DNA of 64,000 bases from Corythoichthys intestinalis (Eukaryota > Chordata > Actinopteri > Syngnathiformes > Syngnathidae). Under the pieces are notes generated by a model. The model was not told the origin of the DNA. It searched no databases and was given only the letters and a program-made list of their open reading frames with translations. The DNA is taken from positions 25,613,398 through 25,677,397 of the forward strand of contig NC_080410.1 in NCBI RefSeq assembly GCF_030265065.1, in the 5' to 3' direction. The position numbers were made by a program, and so were the translations under genes. Positions 46,301 to 56,660 of the stretch are shown here, in pieces (the stretch's first letter is position 1; each line of letters begins with the position of its first letter).

Positions 46301-49300
46301 TCTATTCACAATTTAAACTAGGGTAAAGTAACTGCAACTTGCAGCACAAGAGTTCAAAACACTGCTTGGGGGTCTTGACATTAATGCTGTGACACACAAA
46401 AATAGCAATGAACTTAAAACCATCCAGATGACAAAATGGGGGGTCGCCAGGGGCAGCGAAGCACAATCGTCAGCCTATTTGCTAAACGGGAGGAGCCCGT
46501 AAAATCAAAATCTGCCACTTAAAAAGTCGACTCTAGCTTTTTTTTATTATTATTTTACAGCACAAGAAAGTTTGAAATGGGATAAGTCAAAACACCCATG
46601 ACAATCCATGAACAGAAAATACACTGACACAAGTCGTAACCACTACAGTAACGTCCTAAAACATTAGAAAAATGTGTTATTCATTTAAAGTACCCCATCA
46701 ACTTTTCGGACTTAGTATAGAGCCTTGTGGAACACCACAAGTATCATTTTACAGGGAGTTATTGTTTAATTTGGTGGGCTCTTGTACCATCAACTTTGAT
46801 TTTGAGCTCGAGTGTTCTACAATTGTCCCATGCCTGAAGCAGATCAGTGAACTTTCTATTTTTTTGTTGTTGTTCAAAAGCACTGCTGAGGCGCGCTCGC
46901 GTGTCGACAGTGAAACTTGACCGCAGGAATGAGAGCGAGAGCGGAGTCAGCATCTCGTTGGGGTCGCGAGATCGAGACCACTTCACAGACGGGAGCAATA
47001 TCGGGAAACATCTGGACCCGCGCGACGTCGGGCGCCAACTGGAAGCGCTTCAAAAAAGTCGGCAGAGATGATGAGGTCGCAATAACGACGGAAGCGACGG
47101 TGAAACATCTGCCCGGGAGAACATTCAGGCTTCACGGAGGACGACAGAGATGAGAGGAAATCGCTCGAGCGTTGGTCAACTTTGTGAAGCTCGCCAGAAA
47201 CGCTTGACGATGCCACATCACAACGTCCGTAATCATGCGGGATGAGGATACGTGACGACTGACGGACGCCAGAGCACATGTGGAGGTTTGTACGGTGGAA
47301 TGAGGGAGCGACGCTGAGGGGAAGCGTGACTGCTAGGTTTAAAGGTTCAACAGGTACAAAGTGTGGAAACATATGCTGCAGTTTTAGGGAGAAGCGCTTG
47401 ACTGCCAGCTGCCATTTTACATACAATAACGCTTTTACAGTCAGTCTCGCGGGCACACAGTGCTGGTAACACAAATACACGATAACACGGGTTCAGAAAT
47501 CCCCTCTCACATGGATGCGCAGTCAGTCACACAGTTGCAGAACTACTCACACACGTCCTTTTATATGATCACTAAGTGACAAACACACAAGTAAATCCAT
47601 GAACATACAAACACGCTCTGAGAAATACTTTGAAAAAAACAAATACTCAATCGCCCAAAGTTTCAAAAAGACACAGCTTCAAACATACTGAAAATTACTT
47701 TCAAACACACAGACCAACTTTCAAACATACGTACATGAACACACAGGTTAACACATAAAAACAATAAGTTACACACAATTAAATTAACACAAAAACTAAT
47801 GCTAAGCGATTTGACGATATATATATCGCCAAAACAACACTAACTAATGTATCGTCATAAGTTATGTTAATCATCACTATTGTCAAATTTAATAACATAT
47901 AACTTATTAGCTGCCCTTGACAGCTGGCAGAGATCATTCGCTGCTAGCCTCTCCCAGTCAAAATGGATTGGACATCGAGCGCGATCAAAGGCACTGAAAC
48001 ATGACAGCCAGTCCTCCCAATTTAAATGAACTGGACGTCAAAGGAAGGCAATGAGTTCAAATACACTGTACTCAACTCTAGATATGTGTCGATCACCGAT
48101 TTCAAGGTATATCGTGGTATGAAAACGCCAAGGTTTCAAAATCGGAAACATTTTCCGTCATACGTCCTGAAGGTATTACTGTAGCTACTTTTATGTCCTA
48201 AAAGTGCATGGAGAAATCCCTCCCTAGCAGCTGTAAGCAACCCTCCCCTACCGGTTGTTTCTTAGTGTCAGTGAGTCAGCTATGCTACACGATGGCTGGA
48301 GGAGGTGGAACTCCTGAACTTTTGCTGAAAACGAAATCGCTGGTATGGGAATACTTCAGCTACAGAAAAGTTACTGACGGCCGTTGCTTACAGGAGGAGG
48401 GCCAACCGATATGTAAAACCTGTTTGCGGAGGGTGGCTGCCGAGGAGGCAATACCTCCAATATGATTTCGCATTTATACAAAATTTAAGATTAGGATACA
48501 TTGTCATGAACATTTCCCACCAGCTACGAGAGTTAACTCCAGCGTGTTTAGTGTGTCTAGCAGTGGTAAAACGTGGCGTTTTTTTCTCTCCGTCAACTGT
48601 CTGTGTTGAGAAAGAGAGTGTGTGTATAATGTAAACATGAAATGAGTCATACACACGTGCTTTTCATGGAAAATAATTCAATTATTTTTGTTCTGATGGT
48701 AATAATGCTGAGCTGTGGCTGTGGGTTTAGGCTCACCTAAAGGAATGCATTTATTTTAATTTTATTTAGAATATTTTGTTTGTTTTTTCTTATTTATTTT
48801 AACTTAATTTTATATTTGTGCTCCAATTTGCTAATGTTTTAAAAAATAAAAATCCTGTTCAATGGAAATCTTTTTTTTTTTTAAACCAGATATCTCAAAG
48901 TAACAAATTTTAGAGATGTAATTGCAAATTTGCAATACCGTGATATCGTGATATTTTGGCTTAAGGTTATCATACCGTCAGAATATCATACCGGCACATG
49001 CCTACTCAACTCTTCAGAGTAGATATTTTTTAATCAAGGAAGACGAACAGCCACTAGATGTCCCTATATAAGCAAACCAGGGGTGTCCTACAAAATACAC
49101 ATATGGTGCACCAATAAAACAAATAGTTAAGTCCTTTTCACACTAGCGTCAGCCCTGTGTGAAGAGCGGTCCATTGTAAGCGCAAAACAGGAGGAGCCAC
49201 ACAGCCTGACGTAGACAATGTCAGGAAGTGAAAAGATGCAAGAACATTTACTATAGTCCCAAGCAATAATGCTTTTATTTTTCATTGTTGCACAAGAAAA

Positions 49301-52300
49301 GAGCGACTCTTCCTATTTCAAGTAGTAGGAGGCATTGTAACAGCCATGTAAAGAGTTTTTCTAGTTACGGTGAAAAGGTGAATAGGTTTTGTTGTGCGTG
49401 AACTACATTTCCACACAAATACACTTTGAGGTACCATTTAGCTTAGCAACGACAGGTATGATAGTCATTTTTCGAGTGTTCCAGAGCTCGCGAAGCGTTC
49501 AAAAAGTGCATTTATCAAGGTTTCGTCGGCCCGTGATTTGCGTATATCCGTCTGCCGAAACAGCCTGATAGCACAGATTAAGTACGCCTGGCCCTCTGCT
49601 ATTGGATGCGTTTTTGACGTCAGCATGGCGGCGCTCTGAAATTAGAACAAGGCTCTATTTTTGGCCCCGCTTCTCAGCCCAAATTCATTCAAATCTGCTG
49701 TTCTGTCTAAAACGGACTTCCACCGCTCACTTTCGCCGAGAAAATGGCTCCCACTTACACAAATGAATGGGTTGCCGCTGAACCCTTCACACTAGTTTGA
49801 AAAGGCCTTTAATGAAACTGAATACACATAGCCACAACTACACCATCGGAAAGGAATAAACCACTAATAATTTCTAATGTTTGACTTTTTTCTTTCTCAT
49901 CTTTCATTTCATCAAATAATTAAAAATATGATAAATTGTGGTTTATGGTTACCGTGATATAAAATGGCCCGTATCATTATAGATTTTGTCCATTTCGCCC
50001 AGGACTAAAAAGTTTCAAACACTTACAAATTCACACACATTACAGTAACACACGATTACAGTATATCTAGTCAGTCTTCCACAATGATGTTATGTGATTA
50101 TTCCATCATTGGCAAATATCTGCTTCACCGCCACTTCCTGTTTCCTAATATTAGGAACACCCATACGATCCAATGAAGCGTTTTTGCAGCTGTTCTTCAA
50201 TGTTTTCTTGTAATGTTCATCATCTTGCTGCAAGATGTTGGACAGACTGCCAGAAAAAAATGACTATTTGAAATCCCTGCCTGTACCCTATATAGTAGCT
50301 GTCCTATAAGTGAGTTCGCCATTTTCCATTGTTTCAGGTGTATTCAAGTAGGGCTGCAGCTATCGATTATTTTAGTAGTCAATTAATCGATGAAATAGTT
50401 AGTTCGAATAATCGAGTAATCAGATAAGGAACATGAAAAACTAAAATACCTGAGCTGAGCTTCAAACAGTATAAAAAAATAAACAAGGATCTACTGTATG
50501 TACAACAAAAGAACAATCGGCTAACTTACATAGCAAAAGTCCGCTAGCTTAAATGCTATAAAACGCTTTTTTGTTTTGTTTTGTTTTTTACAACACTCTT
50601 AACAAAGGGTTCAGACACATATTCCTACAAAAAAAAAAAAAAACGCTAAAAATACCATTAAACTAAATAACGAATGCATTTAAAAAACATTAGCTCAAAC
50701 AAAAACTTGGCTTATGTTGGTCTTAACATGGAGCAGCTGGATTCAGCCATTTTAAATGAGGCAGACTGGAGGGCAAATACACTTTCAAAATTAACCATTA
50801 CAACGCCACTTTAATTAAACGAATACTCAAAGCAGCAAAATTTAATTCAAATCTTTTTTTCTAATCGAATAATCGAGTTAATCGATTAATCGTTGCATCA
50901 CTATATTCAAGTTAAAAAAACTGGTGGAAACGCATATCTAAGCGGCTCTTACCCGCTGGCAGGGAGCGGTCCCCCATGAGCTCATCACTGACGAGCTCAT
51001 ACTGGAAGGCAGTGACGCGGCGACTGATGTCAGTGCGCGGGATAGCCTCAATGAAGAGCGCCCCCTCCAGGATGCCGAAACAGCGCACCCGGCCCGCCGC
51101 CTGGTCGTGCTCACGCAGGAGCGAACGCAATCGGCCGTTCAAGTCCAGGTAGACGTTGGTGCCGCTGGACTCGGGGGCGGGTTTGACGCAGACGGAGAGG
51201 CGGGCGGCGGCGGGCGAGATGGTATTAGGGCGCAGGTTGACGATGATGGCGCCTGTAGGGTACAGCCACTCCAGTGAGCCCTGAGAGCAGCGCAGGTACA
51301 CCTGCTCCACGTCCCGCGTGTGACCCTCATGGGTCAGGCCGCTGAAATGCAAAAACACCCCAAGTTAGTCCACTGGCGGTAAACTGGATAAATGCTTAAT
51401 AATTTGGTAGTCAATGATTATGTTTCAGTGCTTACTCACATTCACTGTTGGTCAGTCATACACATAGGTACCACATTCATAAAACCATAATATAGTTTTT
51501 TCAAGAAGAGATTGTTGGTTCAAAAATAAAAACATGAATACTTTGGAATGTTACAACAATAATATAACATGTATTGTATTTCCAAATTATAAATCGAACC
51601 AAACTTCACTTGTTTTTCATGGTTTGGCTGGGCTTGATGTGCCACAAAAAGACGCTCATGTTTAGTGTTTATTTCTGGTCTCTGATCAAATAAAATTCCT
51701 CTCGAAATGTATTTTCCTTTCATTGTGTATTTTTATTTATTTTTATTTTTTGCTCATGCAACTTCTATATTTTGAAAAAAAATACTACAAAAAATATACA
51801 AAAAAATAAAAATATTACCATCAAATCTACCACTGCTGTGCTATGTATAGTTACCATTACCATGTCTGTTTTTGTCCCATTTTATCCCCTCAAACCCTCT
51901 TCTTTGCAGCTGCATTATCAATAAACAACAACATTAACAACCACAGAGGGAATCTTTTGCTACACTTACTTGTTGCAAAGAGAAAAAAAAGCGTATCTAA
52001 AATTGTGCGTGACCATGCAGCTGAACCGGACAAATTAGTTAAGTATTTATGTTGCAAGGCACTACTGTATTTTGGTCAATTAAATAACTTTGCTTGATAA
52101 AAACCTGGCTTCTACATATGTGGACATCATATTTTCTGTCATGTCGGCCGCAATATTAACATTTGGGATATAACAAGTGTGGCCTACATGACACAAAAGA
52201 TCATGTCCAGGTCACAATTATAATTATTTAATGTATTCTTTTCTTTTTTTTTTTTTTTTTATGAATAAAAAAATATAAATTAATAAAAGGTTAATTAAAT

Positions 52301-55300
52301 TCTAAATTAAAATGAATAAAAAGAAATATGCTTTGCTTATGCTCTCCAATAACACTTTATGATAAATAAGAAAATATTATATTTACAATGAACTAATTGC
52401 CTCTCATTGGTAATGATAGACGTCCAATTAATTCAAACTGGGATGACGGGCTTTATCTTTCAGTGCCATTGACGGCGCTAGATGTTCAATCCATAAATGG
52501 ATTGAATGTCTAGCGCCGTCAATAGCAGCCAATGAGTTACATGAGTGCCCTACAAAGTAGGGCGAATGATATTGGAAAAAACTTACATTGCGACTCCTTG
52601 GGGGTTTGCGATATATGTATATTGCAGTTTTCGTCAGATGATTTGAATAGCTCTGTTTGGGAAGACTTTGGTTGACTCACCATGTTTCTGTATTAGTGTA
52701 TTGCATTCAATATTTTATTAATTGTTTTTCCTGAGTTTTCCCCCCATGTTTTTCTCCTTTGTCCTTGTATTCTTTATTTTTTTCCTTCATTTTATATTCT
52801 TTAAACAATTGATCATATTCTTTATTATAAAAATGTTATCTTCGTTTCCCATTTTTTTATTGTTTCATTATAGATTTAACTTGCTTCAATTTACTTTAAC
52901 TGTATCTATTTATTTATTATTCATTTATTTAAGAACTGAAAGTGCAAAAAAAATTGCAAAACCGCGATATATGATTGTATTCATACAGTATAATACCGTT
53001 TAATCCAGGCCAAGGGGATCAACTGTGAATGATGAAGATTGCTGTATATAAAATGGATACAGGAAGCCATGTCTAAGCAAACCTGCTGCTTTTATGAAGC
53101 AAACCAAAACTTTATTCATTCAAAAAACTAGTAATACCATATTGGCCTGGATAAAAGACGGCCCTGATTATAAGACGACCCCCTCTTTTTCAAGACTCAA
53201 GTTTGAAAAAAGACTTTTTGAACACCAAATTAATTTTTATACAGAAAATAATTACAGTACATCCAAAACAAATAATTATAACAATATATTTGAGAGAAAA
53301 AGCATGTTATTTTGCCTCATTCAAATCTTAATATCTGAACATTTAAATATGTAAGCTAAAGTGCAATCACATTCGTAAATGAATGGCTTCTGGTTTTTGA
53401 AATGTAGATAAACCAATCTATTTTGATAAAACAATAAAATTGCAATAACTGCATTAACCATCAAAGTGAAGTCTAACTGTAGTCTTGAAACAAATCTGAA
53501 TAGGGAAAAACATTGCAATAAAATAATGCAAACTGGTTAAACTTGAGAGTAGCTGAGATCTGTCATGACATCGCTTCAATGATATCTGGCGCCATCTAGC
53601 GTCGTGAATGGGTATAATGTCTAGACCACGAATATAAGACGGCCCTCACTTTTTCAGAGTTATTTCAATGCAAAAAAACACCGTCTTATACGGTAATAAT
53701 CGCACGTCCTGCGATAGAACTATTGCACATGTGCATATTGCGATGGCCATATTCAAACGACATATTGTGCAGGCCTACTACAAAGGGTTGTATGTGCTTT
53801 ATCAAATCCATCAATCGAAATGGATTGAACATCTAGCGCGGTCAATAGCAGGCATTGAGTTACATGAGTGCCTTACAAAGGGTTAAATGTAATATATTTA
53901 GAGGTGGGTAGAGTAGCCAAAATATTTACTCAAGTAAGAGTATCGTTACTTGTAAATAATATTATTCATGTATAAGTACTCATCCAAAAATGTACTCATG
54001 TACAAGTAAAAAAAGTGTTTGTTGAAAAGAATCGTCAAGTAATGATAACATTGTGAGTAACTGCTTACAATGTTTGATTTTATATATTTTTTTTAAAATC
54101 ATGGTATATTTGTTTTCTCAGCACAACCTCATCGAAATGAACTGTTAGTATTATACTGTATTATAACCTATTACATGACCATATTAGGCCAAAATTATGA
54201 CACAAAAATCATCAAACAACAATATGAAACATCACCCGTCCAAAGAGCATGAGTACCCTCTCGTGAAGGAAAAACTTTGTTAACTCTGATTGTTATAATG
54301 CAGTTATGTGGTTATTGTTTCAACGTCTCATTGGTGAAACTGGGATGGCCACTGTCGGCATCTCTGGCAATAATAAAGTCAATATGTAGAATAAAGACGA
54401 AAAATGTAACGACTGTAGTGTGGCCCAAAGTAGTGGAGTAAGAGTAGTCTTTTTTTCAAAAATCTAATCAAGTATAAGTAGAAAGTATTGCGTGGTAAAA
54501 TTTCTCTAAGGAGTACATTTTCTCAAAAAGTTACTCAAGTAAATGTAACTGAGTAAATGCAACGCGTTACTACCTACCTCTGGCTGCATATAAAAAAATA
54601 AACAACCTTTCTCTCTATTTCAAAATGAAACCAAAAAAACGTGTACAATTTGTACCCACAGTACGAGTGGTGAACCCAATGGTGATCAGGGTTTACCGAC
54701 GTGTGCTGGTTGGTTTGTTTCACCACCACCAGCTTGGGCAAACCCTAATCAGGCTTGCCTTTTCACCACACAACTGCAACCCAACAATTGTGTGTTTGTA
54801 CACAATCAATATTTTTGGACCCCTAATAACTTCCAAAGTGATCACCACCCAAATCACTTTCCAGCAATGTTCCTTATTTTTGGAAATAGAAACAACTTTA
54901 GGAAACTGCTGCAATGGAAATGGGGGCAACATGACCACCCTCCCTTTCCCTGCAAAGATGTGGCCAACCCTCCCACCCTTGGCAGGCTGCCTTCGGAGGC
55001 CGACGACGATGAATAGACGTCCTCACCCGCAACAGAAGTCAGCTTGGTGCAAGTGCAAATGCAGGTCACGCTGACGACCCCCTCCTCGGAGGCTCGTCCG
55101 GCCAATGACCACCTCCCACCTCTTGAAAAACGCTATCCATCCATCCGTCTGTCATTTTGCGGCAAAAGGAGGCAGGAAGCCATTGCGGCCTCAGGTCGTG
55201 CCAAGCGCGCGGTCGGACTCTGGAGGGAGAAACGCCCTGTTTCCTGAAACTGACCCCCCGCCCCCCCCCTTCAAAACGCGGTGTACAGTAAAACGGAGGG

Positions 55301-56369
55301 GGGCACACGCGAGCCAGCGTGCCTTTAATTAACTCAAGCCTAGTCCCACTTCCATCATTTCTGCGTGCAATTATAGGAGCTTAGTCAAGAGGCCGACTAA
55401 TGAAATCCAGATCATTGGTGCACGGCTCAAAGCAGTGAACGCTTTGCCCCTCCTGACTGTAGGATTAAGGGGGGAAAAAATGAAACCACATTATTCAGGC
55501 GAGCCTTTAAAGAGCAAAACACATTTGGGCAGATGTGTGACAGAAGGGGGTGCGACCAAACCTCACAAAAAGAATTTGGGATTATACGATATCATTTGTT
55601 TGCTCATTCACAAGTGGCGGAATTCATCTAAAGCCCACTGAAACATGTTTGGGTGCCATTGACGCCAATAGACGTCTAATTCATTTTAATTGGGAGGCTT
55701 GCAGATATATTTAAAAGCCTTAATACTTGAAAATTCAAAGGCCATATCATAAACAGAAAAGAAATGTACTACTTTTAAACATTTTAAGCATCTTATGTTG
55801 ATTACAGTCAATCTTAGGGTTGCTATTAGGATCTTTTGTCATACAAAAATATATTTTTGGCCATTTTGGTCATGGAGCAGCAACATTTGAAATAGAAAAA
55901 AAAAGACCACGAAAATGTTGCTCATATTATCACGAAATGTGGGAATTGTTCCAAGATTATTTGTTAGAAACTTCTAATACATTTTAGAACAAATATTGGG
56001 AGACTTTGTAACAGTTCCAAGTACAGAATTTGATGAGCTACAATATATCAGTAGTCAAATACAGGGATGAGGATGACTTTTAAATCATTCTTATGAGATG
56101 TTAATTCACATTTTGGTCAATTAATTCATATAAAAGCAGCTAAAATTAAATATTTACACAGAAAAAGTTGCTTTTCACAACTTGTTGTGACTCATAGAAT
56201 GCTCCAATTGGTTTTAGATGTGCTTTTGGGTGAAAATGTTGTGTTTTAGAACTCACCTGCCCTTCCAGCTGCACTGGTCGCTCGAGTACTGGCAGAGAGA
56301 AGTCCGACATCGGCCAAGAATGAGGAGAAGGAGCGGTAAGAAGGAGGCTAGCAGCGGCTGGCTGAGCAT
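41997..56369 (-). CDS. metrnl: METRNL, meteorin-like secreted protein
   Basis: Four coding exons on the minus strand: 56369-56257, 51341-50953, 42447-42388 and 42316-41997, in phase and totalling 293 residues (human 311). Residues 1 to about 26 form a signal peptide with a Leu/Ile core ([14 protein letters not shown]). The mature protein begins near QYSSDQCSW and has ten cysteines, the number conserved in meteorins. Diagnostic blocks: [69 protein letters not shown] and [16 protein letters not shown], ending [22 protein letters not shown] and the C-terminus favour METRNL over METRN. Known as a secreted myokine/adipokine-type and neurotrophic factor. Introns 1 (about 4.9 kb) and 2 (about 8.5 kb) are full of transposons; intron 3 is only 71 bp. 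Confidence 0.96.
42541..43162 (+). mobile_element. Internally deleted Tc1 element
   Basis: Inverted ends of about 100 bp (ctgtgtatcacaaaagtgac on the left; the right end matches in reverse, including cttttcatgggacaacactg), preceded by TA. The plus strand encodes part of a Tc1 transposase ([35 protein letters not shown]), stopping just after the first catalytic Asp where the right arm begins. Lies in METRNL intron 2, 94 bp from exon 3. Confidence 0.88.
43361..43387. repeat. Poly-A tract
   Basis: About 27 consecutive A residues in METRNL intron 2, not attached to a recognisable retrotransposon tail. Confidence 0.9.
43462..44136 (+). mobile_element. Deleted Charlie-like hAT with fused frame
   Basis: The right end reads gtttggggaccactg; the left end is a decayed complement (gaagggaccccaac). 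Flanks atataaat and gtataaaa are only similar. A frame at 43574-43954 reads [16 protein letters not shown] near the start and [19 protein letters not shown] near the end. In intact hATs of the SCAND3/ZBED type these two blocks flank a BED finger, which is deleted here. The reversed relative is 24806-27192. Confidence 0.75.
44164..45586 (+). mobile_element. Tc1 element rebuilt with ~394-bp inverted ends
   Basis: Flanked by TA (44162-44163 and 45587-45588). The first 394 bp (44164-44557) are a reverse copy of the last 394 bp (45193-45586), including the C-terminal codons (compare gcatggaggaatgggtcaa at right with its complement at left). The plus-strand transposase therefore starts mid-protein ([17 protein letters not shown]), with the N-terminal helix-turn-helix lost. 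It keeps [28 protein letters not shown] and [17 protein letters not shown] through to the natural end (NKWYITKY). One frameshift lies near 44930. Family as in 31789-34345. Confidence 0.92.
45603..45660. repeat. Short tandem gaattt/attt repeat
   Basis: Repeats of tttgaa with an attt run, just outside the Tc1 element in METRNL intron 2. Confidence 0.85.
45795..45943. repeat. Foldback MITE copy
   Basis: Starts ttcactcattgcctacc and ends caaccaatgag followed by TTAA (45944-45947). The left TTAA is changed. Contains gacgtccaatccatt. Confidence 0.65.
46705..46765 (-). pseudogene. Possible LINE reverse transcriptase scrap
   Basis: On the minus strand about 36 bp reads [13 protein letters not shown], the reverse transcriptase block B consensus of many LINEs. 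Homology does not extend far on either side. Similar scraps are near 58500-58530 and 60120-60160. Confidence 0.3.
46870..47480. other. GC- and CpG-rich patch in METRNL intron 2
   Basis: A stretch with many CpG dinucleotides in otherwise AT-rich DNA, open on both strands for 70-165 codons. None of the predicted peptides looks like a known protein, and splice sites in phase with METRNL are not obvious. It could be an intronic promoter or CpG island, or the remains of an unrecognised element. Confidence 0.35.
47899..48058. repeat. Foldback MITE copy, degenerate ends
   Basis: Starts aacttattagctgccc and ends ggcaatgagttcaa; the interior has caaaatggattggacatc. TTAA flanks are decayed. Confidence 0.65.
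48079..49004 (+). mobile_element. Nonautonomous hAT encoding a BED finger fragment
   Basis: Ends tagatatgtgtcgatcac and (complement) taggcatgtgccgg are inverted. Identical octamers ctcaactc flank it (48071-48078 and 49005-49012). The plus frame at 48208-48465 reads [17 protein letters not shown] then [13 protein letters not shown], a BED zinc finger with its Cys pair, but the His half is lost after a deletion near 48455. The catalytic domain is absent. Confidence 0.88.
49130..49808. mobile_element. PIF/Harbinger-like MITE
   Basis: Ends agtccttttcacactag and (complement) aggccttttcaaactag are inverted, with TTA on each side (49127-49129 and 49809-49811), fitting the 3-bp TWA duplication of PIF/Harbinger. 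CpG-richer interior, no transposase. Confidence 0.65.
50349..50903. mobile_element. hAT MITE next to METRNL exon 2
   Basis: Ends tagggctgcagctatcgatta and (complement) tagtgatgcaacgattaat are inverted. Identical octamers tattcaag flank it (50341-50348 and 50904-50911). 555 bp, no coding sequence. Its right duplication ends 41 bp from the exon 2 boundary at 50953. Confidence 0.92.
52390..52540. repeat. Foldback MITE copy
   Basis: Palindromic copy centred near 52494 (gttcaatccataaatggattgaat) with ends cctctcattggtaatg and cagccaatgagtta. METRNL intron 1. Confidence 0.7.
53137..53693. repeat. Dispersed repeat, ataagacgg family
   Basis: Left part reads ggataaaagacggccctg and ends ccgtcttatacgg, with TA on both sides. 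A second tataagacggccctc lies near 53634. The ends are only loosely inverted. It may be a mobile element of the TA-flanked kind. It contains a foldback fragment near 53570-53625. Confidence 0.5.
53899..54582. mobile_element. hAT MITE (cagaggtggg family), third copy
   Basis: Ends tagaggtgggtagagta and cgttactacctacctctg match the family at 11209-12112, including acttgagtaac-type arms. No clear 8-bp duplication remains. METRNL intron 1. Confidence 0.8.
54600..55330. other. Unidentified stretch in METRNL intron 1
   Basis: A region of higher complexity than its surroundings, GC-rich after 54950, with frames of 70-149 codons on both strands (for example 54625-55074). None is recognised and no splice sites tie it to METRNL. 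It ends in a C-rich run near 55252-55269. Confidence 0.35.
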
Positions 56370-56660
56370 GTTTTTCTTCGCCTCTTCTCGACCTCAAAGT
56401 GGCTTCAAAGTCCGCCGCCTCATTTCCTTCTCGCCGTCCACTCGGCTGGTCTCACTCCCGGTTGACTATTTTTTTCCTTGTGCCGTTAAAAGTGGTAGCA
56501 AATTTCCACCGCTTAGTTTGCTGCTCAGTCTTGGTTGAGTTTCTTCTTTTCAGCCCTTAGTCAAGTGAGCTCCGAACTCCAAGATTTGACTGCGACCGTG
56601 AACGCTCCTCCTTCTCCACGCCTCGTTCGCCGCTTGTTTAAAGAGGCCTTCATGGCTTAA
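56370..56660 (-). promoter_or_regulatory. metrnl: METRNL promoter and 5' UTR region
   Basis: The sequence upstream of the METRNL ATG is GC-rich compared with flanks. On the minus strand a TATA-like tttaaa (about 56636-56641) lies some 270 bp upstream of the ATG, followed by a GC-rich aggcgtggagaagg stretch. Start site not determined. Confidence 0.35.

Noticed and set aside
46983-47480. 165-codon minus-strand frame as a gene
   Set aside because: Long only because the patch is GC-rich; no motifs, no splice or poly(A) context, and the opposite strand is equally open.
54625-55074. 149-codon plus-strand frame as a gene
   Set aside because: No familiar domain, and overlapping frames on both strands are similarly open.
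56146-56397. 83-codon minus-strand frame over METRNL exon 1
   Set aside because: It is out of frame with the signal peptide/QYSSDQCSW frame, which continues correctly across the exon 1-2 junction.
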